From: UWMA-0277 sp965183885
Lineage (GTDB): Bacteria > Bacteroidota > Bacteroidia > Flavobacteriales > BACL11
Length of the DNA: 64,000 nucleotides
Reading direction: 5' to 3'
NCBI GenBank assembly: GCA_965183885.1
Contig: OZ238992.1
Location: 1,984,001 to 2,048,000 of the forward strand
Below, in pieces: positions 8,304 to 17,787 of this stretch. Within the stretch, counting starts at the first letter, position 1. The number at the start of each line of letters is the position of its first letter. The notes under the pieces were generated by a model. The model was given only the letters and a program-made list of their open reading frames with translations, searched no databases and was not told where the DNA came from. Position numbers and translations under genes: made by a program.

Positions 8304-9299
8304 CTATTTTACTTCCATTAATTCTACTTCGAAGATTAGTGTTGCATTTGGTGGAATTACACCTCCTGCACCTCTAGCGCCATAAGCTAAGTGAGGTGGA
8401 ATTATAAATGTTGCTTTTCCTCCTACTTTTAACAATGCAATACCTTCTTCCCATCCTGGAATAACTTTTCCTTCTCCTAAAGGAAATTCAATAGGAGCAT
8501 TTCTATCATGTGATGAGTCAAATTTAGTTCCATCAGTAAGCTTTCCTGTATAGTGTACAGATACTGTTTTCCCATTTGTTGCTTGCACTCCTTTACCTTC
8601 TTTAATCATAAAGTATGCTAAGCCACTTTCAGTAGTCTTAGCTCCTTCAGTTAATTTCTTTATTGCTTCAGCAGCCTTTTTTTCTTCTTCTGCATTTTTT
8701 GCTGCAATTTCAGCTTGTGCAGTTTCAAAAACCTTAGCAGCATCAAATTTCTTAGCTTCTTTACCTTTTCTAATAATTGTAACTGTATTTATTACATCGT
8801 CTTGTGCAATAGCATTAACCACATCCATTCCTTCAACTACATGTCCAAATACTGAGTGTTTTCCATCTAACCAAGGTGTTTCTTTATGTGTAATAAAGAA
8901 TTGTGATCCATTAGTAGCAGGTCCTGAGTTTGCCATAGATAAAATCCCTCCTTTATCATGTTTTAAATCAGCATGAAATTCATCAGCAAATTTATATCCA
9001 GGATCTCCCATTCCTGTTCCATCAGGACACCCTCCTTGTATCATGAAATCAGTAATTACTCTATGAAACTTTAAACCATCATAAAATGGTACTCCAGCTT
9101 CTTTCTTATTATTTTTTATTGTCCCTTCAGCTAAACCTACAAAACTTGCCACTGTAAGTGGTGTTTTTTCATGTTCTAGCTGAATAAGGATCTCTCCTTT
9201 TGTTGTGTTAATTTTTGCGTACATTCCTTTTTCTAATTTTGAATTGTTATTAAATTGTGTTCCGGCTAAAAGTACTAGCCCTAGTAATATTGATTTCAT
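8304..9299 (-). CDS. Dual-domain peptidyl-prolyl isomerase: cyclophilin fused to FKBP
   Basis: 331 residues. A hydrophobic N-terminus (about 3-14) suggests export, without a lipobox Cys. Residues about 27-185 form a cyclophilin, with [13 protein letters not shown] (78-90) containing the catalytic Arg, GSQFFIT near 131-137 and [10 protein letters not shown] near 143-152. A charged, Ala-rich helical linker (about 187-222) leads to an FKBP domain (about 228-331) with [24 protein letters not shown] and PPHLAYG. Both active sites look intact. It directly follows nrnA (7 bp). The likely job is proline isomerisation during folding of periplasmic or surface proteins. Flavobacterial gliding protein GldI is an FKBP-type isomerase, so a related role is possible but not shown. 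Confidence 0.93.
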   Translation of the reverse strand: MKSILLGLVLLAGTQFNNNSKLEKGMYAKINTTKGEILIQLEHEKTPLTVASFVGLAEGTIKNNKKEAGVPFYDGLKFHRVITDFMIQGGCPDGTGMGDPGYKFADEFHADLKHDKGGILSMANSGPATNGSQFFITHKETPWLDGKHSVFGHVVEGMDVVNAIAQDDVINTVTIIRKGKEAKKFDAAKVFETAQAEIAAKNAEEEKKAAEAIKKLTEGAKTTESGLAYFMIKEGKGVQATNGKTVSVHYTGKLTDGTKFDSSHDRNAPIEFPLGEGKVIPGWEEGIALLKVGGKATFIIPPHLAYGARGAGGVIPPNATLIFEVELMEVK

Positions 9300-9306
9300 T
9301 GTTTAA

Positions 9307-10326
9307 TTATTTTGTGTTATTTAATTCTTTTTTATAATTATTTATTATTTCTTCTAAATTTGTAATTGTATCATCTACAGAAACTTGAGAAACTCCACCT
9401 GAAGCATTCATGTGTCCTCCTCCACTAAAATATTTATTAGCAATTTCATTTACTTTAAAGTCTCCTTTTGAGCGTAATGATAATTTCACCATTCCATCTT
9501 TTTCAGCAATAAAGGCAGCAAATATAATACCTTTTATTGCAAGAGCATAATTTACAACACCTTCAGTATCTCCTTTCTTAAAGTTAAAGCGTTCTAATTC
9601 TTCTGCAGTTAACGAAATTATAGCAGCATTATTCTCAGGATACAATCTTAATTTTTCATTTAAACAATATCCTAATAGCTTCATTCTGTTTGCTGATGAA
9701 TTGTCATAAATTAAATCATGAATCTTAGAATTCTCTGCTCCTGCGGCAATAAGTTCAGCAATAATATGATGTGTTTTTGCTGTAGTTGAAGCATATTTAA
9801 AGCTTCCTGTATCAGTCATTATACCAACATAAAGACTTTCTGCAATGGCTTTGTTGAGTTTTGATGTCATTCCCATAGCATCAATCACCTCATATACCAT
9901 TTGAGCTGTAGAGCAAGCGCTAGTATCTGAGAAAATTAAATCAGCAATAGCCATATCTGGATCTTGATGATGATCAATAAGCACTTTGGTAGCTTTAGCC
10001 TGAGTAATAGTATTAGCATAAGATGCTATTCTGCTAATATGGCTAAAATCTAAAAGAAAAATAAGATCAGCAGCTTTAGTAATTGCATCAGCTTGTTCTT
10101 CATTCTCTTCATAAATTAGGATGTTCTCATTTCCTGGCATCCAATGTAAAAAATCAGCATAACCATTAGGAGTAATAACTTGTACATCATGTCCTAAATT
10201 ATTTAACAAATGATACATTCCTAAAGAAGATCCAATAGCATCACCATCAGGTCCTCTGTGTGTTGTAATAACAATTTTTTTAGGGTTAGTAATTAATGCT
10301 TTTAGTTGCTGTGCAGTTTTTATCAT
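9307..10326 (-). CDS. nrnA: DHH-family phosphoesterase, NrnA-like (nanoRNase/pAp phosphatase)
   Basis: 339 residues from the ATG at 10326. Motif I DGDAIGS follows THRGP near residue 23, LLDFSH is motif II, IDHHQDPD is the DHH motif, DTGSFKYAST follows, and GGGHMNASGG is the DHHA1 signature near the C-terminus. NrnA enzymes degrade 2-5 nt RNA and dephosphorylate pAp, using Mn2+. The open frame extends 54 codons further upstream, but that part overlaps the start of ndk on the other strand and encodes no conserved sequence, so the internal Met is preferred. It is cotranscribed with the isomerase gene and divergent from ndk. Confidence 0.9.
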   Translation of the reverse strand: MIKTAQQLKALITNPKKIVITTHRGPDGDAIGSSLGMYHLLNNLGHDVQVITPNGYADFLHWMPGNENILIYEENEEQADAITKAADLIFLLDFSHISRIASYANTITQAKATKVLIDHHQDPDMAIADLIFSDTSACSTAQMVYEVIDAMGMTSKLNKAIAESLYVGIMTDTGSFKYASTTAKTHHIIAELIAAGAENSKIHDLIYDNSSANRMKLLGYCLNEKLRLYPENNAAIISLTAEELERFNFKKGDTEGVVNYALAIKGIIFAAFIAEKDGMVKLSLRSKGDFKVNEIANKYFSGGGHMNASGGVSQVSVDDTITNLEEIINNYKKELNNTK

Positions 10327-10333
10327 AGGCTGG

Positions 10334-10341
10334 CAAAAATA
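10334..10341 (-). promoter_or_regulatory. -7 element upstream of nrnA
   Basis: The minus strand reads TATTTTTG, matching TAnnTTTG, 7 bp upstream of the preferred nrnA ATG. A start this close implies a very short or absent leader. No -33 element is visible. Confidence 0.35.
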
Positions 10342-10359
10342 AGAATAAAAAATAATAGC

Positions 10360-10385
10360 TTGGATGCTAATAATTTCTAATTTTG
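10360..10385 (+). promoter_or_regulatory. Bacteroidota-type promoter of ndk
   Basis: A -33 TTG at 10360-10362 and a -7 TAATTTTG at 10378-10385 are separated by 15 bp, close to the flavobacterial TTG/TAnnTTTG arrangement although slightly short. The expected start site leaves a leader of roughly 25 nt. Confidence 0.55.
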
Positions 10386-10414
10386 CAGCCCTTAATAAAT
10401 AAAAACAAAACAAG

Positions 10415-10831
10415 ATGGGAAATATTACTTTCACAATGATTAAGCCAGAAGCTGTTGAAGCAGGAAATACTGGTGCAATTTTAAGCAAAATTGAAGCAGC
10501 AGGATTTAGAATTGTTGCAATGAAAAAAGTACATTTATCTGCTGAGCGTGCAGGTAAATTTTATGAGGTACATAGTGAGCGTCCTTTTTATGGTGAGTTA
10601 GTTGACTATATGTGTGGAGGACCTATCGTAGCTGCTATCTTAGAAAAAGATAATGCTGTAGCTGATTTCAGAACTTTAATTGGAGCTACTAATCCAGCTG
10701 ATGCAGCTGAAGGTACTATCCGTGCTGAATTTGCTGAGAGCTTAGCAAAGAATGCTGTACATGGTTCTGACTCTGACGAAAATGCTAATATTGAAGCTAA
10801 CTTTCATTTTTCAACTGAGGAAAGATTCTAA
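10415..10831 (+). CDS. ndk: Nucleoside-diphosphate kinase
   Basis: 138 residues, the normal family length. It has the N-terminal TMIKPEAV nucleotide-binding strand, the [11 protein letters not shown] region and the active-site histidine in NAVHGSDS near residue 115. It transfers the gamma phosphate between nucleoside di- and triphosphates in the cytoplasm. The gene has its own promoter and is followed by a near-perfect hairpin shared with the convergent surface-protein gene. Confidence 0.97.
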   Translation: MGNITFTMIKPEAVEAGNTGAILSKIEAAGFRIVAMKKVHLSAERAGKFYEVHSERPFYGELVDYMCGGPIVAAILEKDNAVADFRTLIGATNPADAAEGTIRAEFAESLAKNAVHGSDSDENANIEANFHFSTEERF

Positions 10832-10851
10832 ACTTTAATTTGGTAATACTG

Positions 10852-10883
10852 AACAATAGCCACTAGAAATAGTGGCTATTGTT
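10852..10883. terminator. Bidirectional terminator hairpin between ndk and the SprB-repeat gene
   Basis: Perfect 14-bp arms, AACAATAGCCACTA (10852-10865) and TAGTGGCTATTGTT (10870-10883), around a GAAA loop. The hairpin is between two convergent genes. A similar hairpin lies at the other end of the large gene (16168-16201). Confidence 0.8.
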
Positions 10884-10900
10884 GTTTTATGTGCTTTAAA

Positions 10901-13900
10901 TTATCGGATTAAGGCTACAACATCAGTATACTTAAATACTTCTCCTCTAAAGTTTACTACTTCAATAACATAGCCATAGTTTCCTGAGGTCATATTTCCT
11001 CCATCCCAAGGAGTATTTCCTTTATAAATTACCTCTCCCCATCTGCTGTAAATATAAATAGTATAATATTTTATCCCAACTAATGAAGGGTAAAATAAGT
11101 CATTTTTATCATCATTATTTGGTGTAAAAGAAGAGGGGATAAATACCTTATAAACAGGGTTTATTATTACAGTATTAATAGCAGTATCAGTACAGTTATA
11201 GTCATTTATAGCAATAAGCTGTACGTTATAAGTTCCAGTATCTGAAAAGGTATGTATAAGACTATTATTGTTATTTTGTTGAGTAGTTCCAATAAAATCC
11301 CATTCATAAGAACTAGCATTTGCACTGGTATTTATAAAAATAATATCAGGGTTTTCAATATCAGAAATTTTTGGAGCAGAATAGAATTCTGCAGTTGGAA
11401 TAGGTAATACTTTAAATATATTTTCTATAGTATTGCTACAGGTAGTAATGGAATCAGTATAATTATAAACCACTGAATAACTGCCTTCTTCCCTATCTTC
11501 CATCTCAAAATAGTTTGTTAAATTATTTTCAATTAGATAGTTTCCTCCAACTGGAAATCCTGATGTAATTGTAAATGAAGGAGAGTTTTTACAAATATTA
11601 TCAATATCAAGGCTAAGTAGTGGTAGTTGTACAACCTCAATTGCACTACTGTCATAAGGATTGCTTTCACATCCATTGTCATCAGCAATAGATGTAAGTA
11701 TAAGATTAGTAGTAGATAAAGGATTTACTTCAATAGGAACACCTCCTGGAATTGTAAAACCTAAAGAGTCAATAGTATATGAATAAGATTGATTGTTTAC
11801 AAAATCATCAAAAATAACATTAAACTGATTGCTCTCAGAGTTTGAAATAACAATATCTAGGGTAGAAAATTCACCTTTACAAATAGGACTTTCAGTATTA
11901 TAGCTTAAACTTACATTAGTTGCTAATAAGACAACAGCGCTACTATCAAATGTACATGAATTTGCATCTAAAATACTAAAGGTATAAGCTCCTGCACTTA
12001 GTGCTAATGGATTATTTCCTCCCCAATTTTCAGTATACGGAGGTGTGCCTCCTACTATATTTAATAATACTTGACCATTATTACCATCAAAACATCCAGC
12101 ATTAACAATATTTGCTATTGCCCTTAAAGTATCAGGCTGTGATATTGTTATAGTATCATATTTTATACAATTATTGCTATCAATAACTGTAAATGGATAC
12201 AACCCAGCTTCTAGGGTTGAAGTATTTATTCCATTCCAATTTTGTGTGTATGGTGAAACTCCGCCGCTTATTTGAAGTGTTGCTGCTCCGTTATCCTCAC
12301 CAAAACATGTTACATGGTTTAGTGTTTTGGTAATTAGTATATCAGTAGGTTCAGTAACTATAGTTTGCCCTTGTAAAGTACAGTTGTTAATGTCAGTTAT
12401 TGTAAAAAGGTGAGTTCCTGCATTTAAAGCTTGTGGGTTACTCCCTGCCCAATCTTCTAAATATGGTGCTGTTCCACCGCTAATTGTTAATGTAACACTA
12501 GCATCAGAAGAACCAAAACAAAGTACATTTGTTATGCTGGTACTAGTGCTTATTGCTGTGGGTTCATTTATTACAATACTATCACTTAAACTACAACCAT
12601 TTGAGTCTGTTACAGTATAGTTAAAGCTACCAGCAGGTAATGCTAATGGATTATTTCCTCCCCAATCTTCTAAATATGGTGCTGTGCCTCCACTAATACT
12701 TAAAGAAGCACCTCCGTTAGAGAATCCGTTACAACTAACATCTGCAATAGTACTGCTAATACTTATTGCTGTGGGTTCATTTATTACAATACTATCACTT
12801 AAACTACAACCATTTGAGTCTGTTACAGTATAGTTAAAACTACCAGCAGATAATGCTAATGGGTTATTTCCTCCCCAATCTTCATTGTATGGTGTTGTAC
12901 CTCCACTCATCGTTAATATTGCACTACCATTAGAAGAGCCAAAACATAATACATCGCTGCTTGATGCATTTACAGTTAAAGTTGTTGGCTGTGTAATTGT
13001 TATGGTATCTGAAAATACGCACCCTAGTAGATCTGTAATATTATAAATATAGTTGGCAGCAGCAATATTTGTAAGGTCCTCTGTAATTGCACCATTACTC
13101 CATAAATAAGTAAAAGGAGTTGATCCTCCACTTGTACTAATATCAATACTTCCATTATTTGAATTATTACAACTAGCATTTACTTGTGAAAATGTAATAA
13201 TAGGTCCTATTGGAGTATTAATTGTAATTGTTAAAGAATCAATACAGCCATTAGCACTTGTAACAAATACTGTATATATGCCTGCTCCAATATTTGTTAA
13301 GTCTTCGGTAGTATCTCCATTGGACCAGCTGAAGGTATTTAGCCCTGTTCCACTAACTGTAAGGTCAATACTTCCATCGGTATACCCAAAACAACTTGCG
13401 TCAACTTTTGTAAAACTTAAGGTTTGCCCTGTAGGCTGAGTAATGGTTAAAGCTATGTTTTCACTACAAGAACTACTATCAGTTACTATAAGGCTATAAT
13501 TACCTGCAGTTAAGTTGTTAATGTCTTCCGTTACTTCTCCATTACTCCAAAGGTAAGTAAATGGTGTTGTTCCTCCAACTACTGAAACATCAATACTACC
13601 ATCACTAGCATTATAACAATTGACATTACTAGTATTAGCTGTAATAGCAATTGCCTGAGGCTCAATTATGGTAATTGTATCAGAGTAAGAACAAGAATTA
13701 GAATCAATTATTGAGAAAGGATAAAGCCCTGCACTTAAAGTTGAAGATGTGTTATATGTTGATGCTCCATTGTTTAATAACTGTGAGCTCCATAGCGCAT
13801 TTACTGTATAGTTTGGTGTTCCTCCTGTAATATCAATTGAAAAACTACCATCAGCTAATCCATTGCAGCTAATTGCTAGGGCTGTGTTTATAGTTGTTAT

Positions 13901-16120
13901 TGAATTAGGCTCAGTTATTGTGAGCGTATCGTTTAATACACAGCCATTTGCATTTGTAATTTCAACAGTATAAGTTCCAGCCTGAACATTGTTAATGCTA
14001 CTACTTGTGTCTAATGTTGACCATAAATAGCTTGCTGATATTGTAGAGCTATGAATGATTATAGAATAATCTTCAGTAGCACCATACCATGGGGCAAAAT
14101 AAAATGGTGCCCATACTCCTGTTTGACAAGGGCCTATTGCTGAAACATTAGGTGTGCTTTGATGTTGTGAAACGACTCTCATTCGAGTTGCTCCGAATGG
14201 TCCTGATAAGGGGACGATAAAGTTTATAGTAGCAGAAGTTCCTAAACCATATGGAATAGTGCCTATTTCTTCTCCAGGATCGGTAAAATCTCCATCAATA
14301 TTCCAATCCATAAATACCTTACCTCCTGATGTAAAATTAAATCCATTACAATTATCAAGTGCAACATATACTGAGTAGGTCTGACCTTCAGTAATATCGG
14401 CATATTGGTTAGTATAATCTTCATAAGCATCACAAGAACCAGTAGTTATATTGTTTATAGTATAATTATCCCCTGTAAGTTGTACTTGATCAATAGTAGC
14501 ATATTGACTAGTTCCTGGGTAGGAGTTGCAATAATTTAAGGTTGAAATTGCTCCTATTGGGGTAGAGCTTCCTGATAATTGTATAGTCGCAGCTCCATCG
14601 CTAAATCCATTGCAACTAGTAGGTGTAGTGGTGATTGTAGATGAAAATGGTCCAGGTTCAACTATATTGACACTATCTGTATAGCTACAGTTATTAGTGT
14701 CGATAATTGTATATTGATGAGTGCCAACACCTAAGGCTAAAGGGTTGTTTGTTCCCCAGTTTTGGCTATAAGAAGGAGTTCCTCCACTAATGTTTAATAT
14801 TGCGTTTCCATCAAACAAACCATTACATGAAACATTTGAGATTGTTGCTGTGGCGGTTGGTGAGCTATATACTTCTATGTTTTGTGTAGCTGTGCTAGTA
14901 CAACCTGCAAGTGGGCTTGTATAGCTATAGGTTATTGTATTTGTTCCTAAAGTATTAGGATTAGGGTTAAAATAATTATTTCCTACTCCAGGTCCTGAGT
15001 AGGTCCCTCCAGCAGGTGTAGCTGTATTTAAAAGAAAGACAGGATCTCCAGTACAAGCAGAATTTAAAGGAGAAAAATTAATACTTGCTATGCTGTCAAC
15101 TGTTATGGTAAATGAATCAACATAAGGACATCCATATGAGTTTGTTACAGATAAAGTATAAGTTGTTGTAGTATCAGGGCTAAAAAAAGGAGCTACTACT
15201 GTATCATTACTAATATTATAGTTTGGAGTCCATAGATAGGAATAAGAACTTGAAATAGCTGAAGAATATATTTGGACACTATCATTTTGGCAAATTGAAG
15301 TATCACTTAATTCATAATTAAATTTAAATTGCTGAAGATTATTAGCTCCTCCAGTTGCTGCAGTAACTCCCCAATATACAACAGGGTTATTGTTGAATAT
15401 ATTTGCTACTATATTTCCTGTATATGAAATAACATTGTTACCATCAAATGTTACAGTAAAGGTATTTGTACTTGGTACCCAATCAAAAATAACATTATGC
15501 CATTGACAATCTTCTATACTGCTATTTCCTGGAGGAAACCCTGAGGGACCAGCAAGATTACTTGTTCCGCTATGATTAAGGTTCCCATTTTTTTGTATTG
15601 CAATATGATTATGAAAAGGGTCGGAAACATTAGTGTTTTGCCAGGTATCAAATTCTACTGCAAAAGATGGTGTAACTCCAGAGTATCCTATACCTCCTCC
15701 TCCCGTACCTATAGATGTGCTAATAGGTTGTAAAACAAATGCCATACCGTCTGCACCTCCAGTGTTACAGCCAAAAAACATATCAATATCAAAATGAAAA
15801 GGATTGTTAAGATTTATCATAATATTATTCCATACTGAACCAGACTGTGAATTTGCTGCTGCTGTTAGCTGATAAATATTCCCAGGTTGCATTATTGCAT
15901 TCCCATTAAGTGAAAAATTTGGAGATATTATTGGTAAAGGGTTTATTACTAGTGTAGTGATTATTGTTCCTGTAGGAGTCACATCAGTATAAGTTCCTGC
16001 AGTTGTTTGCCAACTATTAGCTAAAAAAATACTATCTCCATCACAAATTGCGGTAGTTACTGTTGTTTGAGCAGTTGCTAATGCGGGTAGTAATAGAAAA
16101 AGAAATATAATTCTTTTCAT
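10901..16120 (-). CDS. Giant surface protein: L-type lectin-like, SprB repeats, GEVED and T9SS type B sorting domain
   Basis: 1739 residues. A signal peptide ends about residue 17 (LPALATA-Q). Residues about 65-272 resemble a legume/L-type lectin fold (PSFAVEFDTWQN, FTVTFDGNN). From about 421 to 1400 there are eleven SprB-type repeats of 65-75 residues, each with an SCNG/CFG..DGS start, a SGGT..Y core and a C..SD..I..EP end. The second repeat is interrupted by a GEVED-type domain (about 527-692, VFMDWNIDGDFTDPGEEIG and ATEDYSI). A PKD-like domain (about 1576-1655) precedes a gliding-associated, T9SS type B C-terminal signal (about 1658-1739, SFTPNNDDKNDLFYP, GEVIYKG). Expected outcome is secretion through the T9SS and display on the cell surface as an adhesin. 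Known SprB works in gliding; this protein is far shorter. Confidence 0.93.
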   Translation of the reverse strand: MKRIIFLFLLLPALATAQTTVTTAICDGDSIFLANSWQTTAGTYTDVTPTGTIITTLVINPLPIISPNFSLNGNAIMQPGNIYQLTAAANSQSGSVWNNIMINLNNPFHFDIDMFFGCNTGGADGMAFVLQPISTSIGTGGGGIGYSGVTPSFAVEFDTWQNTNVSDPFHNHIAIQKNGNLNHSGTSNLAGPSGFPPGNSSIEDCQWHNVIFDWVPSTNTFTVTFDGNNVISYTGNIVANIFNNNPVVYWGVTAATGGANNLQQFKFNYELSDTSICQNDSVQIYSSAISSSYSYLWTPNYNISNDTVVAPFFSPDTTTTYTLSVTNSYGCPYVDSFTITVDSIASINFSPLNSACTGDPVFLLNTATPAGGTYSGPGVGNNYFNPNPNTLGTNTITYSYTSPLAGCTSTATQNIEVYSSPTATATISNVSCNGLFDGNAILNISGGTPSYSQNWGTNNPLALGVGTHQYTIIDTNNCSYTDSVNIVEPGPFSSTITTTPTSCNGFSDGAATIQLSGSSTPIGAISTLNYCNSYPGTSQYATIDQVQLTGDNYTINNITTGSCDAYEDYTNQYADITEGQTYSVYVALDNCNGFNFTSGGKVFMDWNIDGDFTDPGEEIGTIPYGLGTSATINFIVPLSGPFGATRMRVVSQHQSTPNVSAIGPCQTGVWAPFYFAPWYGATEDYSIIIHSSTISASYLWSTLDTSSSINNVQAGTYTVEITNANGCVLNDTLTITEPNSITTINTALAISCNGLADGSFSIDITGGTPNYTVNALWSSQLLNNGASTYNTSSTLSAGLYPFSIIDSNSCSYSDTITIIEPQAIAITANTSNVNCYNASDGSIDVSVVGGTTPFTYLWSNGEVTEDINNLTAGNYSLIVTDSSSCSENIALTITQPTGQTLSFTKVDASCFGYTDGSIDLTVSGTGLNTFSWSNGDTTEDLTNIGAGIYTVFVTSANGCIDSLTITINTPIGPIITFSQVNASCNNSNNGSIDISTSGGSTPFTYLWSNGAITEDLTNIAAANYIYNITDLLGCVFSDTITITQPTTLTVNASSSDVLCFGSSNGSAILTMSGGTTPYNEDWGGNNPLALSAGSFNYTVTDSNGCSLSDSIVINEPTAISISSTIADVSCNGFSNGGASLSISGGTAPYLEDWGGNNPLALPAGSFNYTVTDSNGCSLSDSIVINEPTAISTSTSITNVLCFGSSDASVTLTISGGTAPYLEDWAGSNPQALNAGTHLFTITDINNCTLQGQTIVTEPTDILITKTLNHVTCFGEDNGAATLQISGGVSPYTQNWNGINTSTLEAGLYPFTVIDSNNCIKYDTITISQPDTLRAIANIVNAGCFDGNNGQVLLNIVGGTPPYTENWGGNNPLALSAGAYTFSILDANSCTFDSSAVVLLATNVSLSYNTESPICKGEFSTLDIVISNSESNQFNVIFDDFVNNQSYSYTIDSLGFTIPGGVPIEVNPLSTTNLILTSIADDNGCESNPYDSSAIEVVQLPLLSLDIDNICKNSPSFTITSGFPVGGNYLIENNLTNYFEMEDREEGSYSVVYNYTDSITTCSNTIENIFKVLPIPTAEFYSAPKISDIENPDIIFINTSANASSYEWDFIGTTQQNNNNSLIHTFSDTGTYNVQLIAINDYNCTDTAINTVIINPVYKVFIPSSFTPNNDDKNDLFYPSLVGIKYYTIYIYSRWGEVIYKGNTPWDGGNMTSGNYGYVIEVVNFRGEVFKYTDVVALIR
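12549..12838. repeat. 213-bp tandem DNA repeat inside the SprB-type array
   Basis: Bases 12549-12625 recur exactly at 12762-12838, a 77-bp identical stretch at a period of 213 bp (71 codons). The similarity continues with few changes on both sides. This is repeats 7 and 8 of the protein and marks recent duplication or gene conversion within the array. Confidence 0.9.
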
Positions 16121-16167
16121 TCCACAAAATTAATAAATAAACTTGTACAAACAAATAGTTTTTTATG

Positions 16168-16201
16168 CAATAATAGCCACTATTTATAGTAGCTATTATT
16201 G
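16168..16201 (-). terminator. Terminator hairpin downstream of the first tandem paralogue, upstream of the SprB-repeat gene
   Basis: Arms CAATAATAGC-C-ACTA and TAGT-A-GCTATTATTG around a TTTA loop, with one C/A mismatch. On the minus strand it follows the gene ending at 16231 and precedes the giant gene. It resembles the hairpin at 10852-10883, sharing the ATAGCCACTA core. Confidence 0.7.
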
Positions 16202-16230
16202 TTTAAGAATGGTTGTTGGGTGTAAAAATA

Positions 16231-17775
16231 TTATTCAACGATTAACCTTTTTTCTACTACTCCATTCTCATAAATATAAAATAAAGGGGTATTGCTTTTT
16301 TCTTCTGTTTCTCTTCCTAATACGTCTATTGTTTTTAGCAACTTCCCTTTATTTAATGTAGTACTGGACTGTTCATTAATAGCGTTTATATTAACACAAG
16401 AATAAGTAAGATTTCCATTGTAAAAATCTTGAATATTCTGAGTGTAATTAAAAAGTAAAGGAAGACTACCACCATTAGCATTGGTACTGTCCCAAGCAAA
16501 AACAAAAGCGTATTCCAAGGTATGGGAAGTATTAATCCCTAGGTCAAAAGGTCCGTTTGACATTACAAATCTTCTGTCTGAAGGGACATTGCCTGCAGTA
16601 ACCTCCGTCCAAGGAGTAGTAAAGTTAGGGTCGGTATTATTAGTAAACATATAGTTACAAGTGTCTGTTGTAGCTCCTACGCCTCCTCCATATCCATCTC
16701 CACCATAAGTCATAGGAGTGTTGTTTAACCATATACCTTGTAGGTAGTTATAATAACCTTGTGCAGAGTTTGGATTTCCATTTAGAACGCCTTGAATATT
16801 GTTATAATATATAAATTTATCCATAGTATTATTTAAATAAACTATTCCTTGTACAGGAGGATTAATTCCATAACCTTGAGCGCCTTCATCATTATTATCT
16901 CCATTATAAGTATAGCCTAGATTTAGGTCTATATTACACCCTACATAATCATCTATATAATTTCCTAAATCCATATCAGCCCAAGTGCCAATATAGGAGT
17001 TATTTATATTATGAGTTCCTCTGTTAAATAATGTTGTTTTTACAAAAACAGTATGGTTTAATTCTGGAGAATTATCACACCTATAGCCATAGAACATCAT
17101 ATGGATCTCAAGTCCTATTTGTTCTCCATTACTTTCAGTATGTATGCCTCCAACATCATTTTTAATGATATAAACTGCTTGATCACCTAAGATATCAGGA
17201 TAATCACCATTTAATGGATTGTACATTCCATTATTATCTACATCAATAAAAGGTGCTAAATTTGGAGCTTGCCCCATACTTACATCCCCATGTGCTGGCC
17301 AATTTTCTATTGCCTCTGGTATTATATAGCTTCCATTACTATAATTTATTATATGATTATCAATTTCAGCTTTATTTACTTTCCATACTCTATTCCAATC
17401 TGCCATATTAATATCATTTTGGTAGATAGAATCACTTATAGGTCCTGGCCAATAATCAGAACCGCCTTGCCTGTAAGTTTGTGCTGCTAGCCGTAATTGT
17501 CCGCCATTGTCAACACCCCCTATCCATAGATCATGTGCAAAAATAGAATGTATACCACTACCCTGTGGGACTTCATATTTTGTATTGCTCAAGTTCCAAA
17601 ACATTGATCCTGGACCAATACTAGTATTTACTCCATTAATGTTTAATGAGTCTTGTACGTAAGATGGGCTCTGTTGTGCAATTCCTAGTAGAGGAGTTAG
17701 CATTAACATTGCAAATAGTCTTTTATTTACTTTAAATAAGTTTTTTAAAATTTTTGTAGAGATTTTATTTTTCAT
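16231..17775 (-). CDS. Secreted T9SS type A cargo protein, paralogue 1
   Basis: 514 residues of unknown function. A long N-terminal basic stretch precedes a signal-peptide core (about 22-34, LMLTPLLGIAQ). The body is Asn/Tyr/Gly rich with a DVDNNGMYNPLNGDYP calcium-loop-like segment near 178-193 and many conserved Trp/Gly blocks. The C-terminal 40 residues (KLLKTIDVLGRE..PLFYIYENG.VEKRLIVE) are a T9SS type A sorting signal. It is homologous along its whole length to the neighbour at 17788-19275, 12 bp away, so the pair is a tandem duplication and probably an operon. The first Met is used; Met-23 would also give a usable signal peptide. Confidence 0.85.
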   Translation of the reverse strand: MKNKISTKILKNLFKVNKRLFAMLMLTPLLGIAQQSPSYVQDSLNINGVNTSIGPGSMFWNLSNTKYEVPQGSGIHSIFAHDLWIGGVDNGGQLRLAAQTYRQGGSDYWPGPISDSIYQNDINMADWNRVWKVNKAEIDNHIINYSNGSYIIPEAIENWPAHGDVSMGQAPNLAPFIDVDNNGMYNPLNGDYPDILGDQAVYIIKNDVGGIHTESNGEQIGLEIHMMFYGYRCDNSPELNHTVFVKTTLFNRGTHNINNSYIGTWADMDLGNYIDDYVGCNIDLNLGYTYNGDNNDEGAQGYGINPPVQGIVYLNNTMDKFIYYNNIQGVLNGNPNSAQGYYNYLQGIWLNNTPMTYGGDGYGGGVGATTDTCNYMFTNNTDPNFTTPWTEVTAGNVPSDRRFVMSNGPFDLGINTSHTLEYAFVFAWDSTNANGGSLPLLFNYTQNIQDFYNGNLTYSCVNINAINEQSSTTLNKGKLLKTIDVLGRETEEKSNTPLFYIYENGVVEKRLIVE

Positions 17776-17787
17776 AGTTCTATTTTT

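Noticed and set aside
10327..10488. N-terminal extension of nrnA by 54 codons
   Set aside because: It overlaps the ndk start and promoter on the other strand, lacks conserved DHH sequence, and an ATG at 10326 starts just before the family motif.
10901..16120. CRISPR-like repeats
   Set aside because: The repeats in this region are 213-bp-scale coding repeats of SprB-type domains, not short repeats with unique spacers. No CRISPR array or cas gene is visible anywhere in the window.
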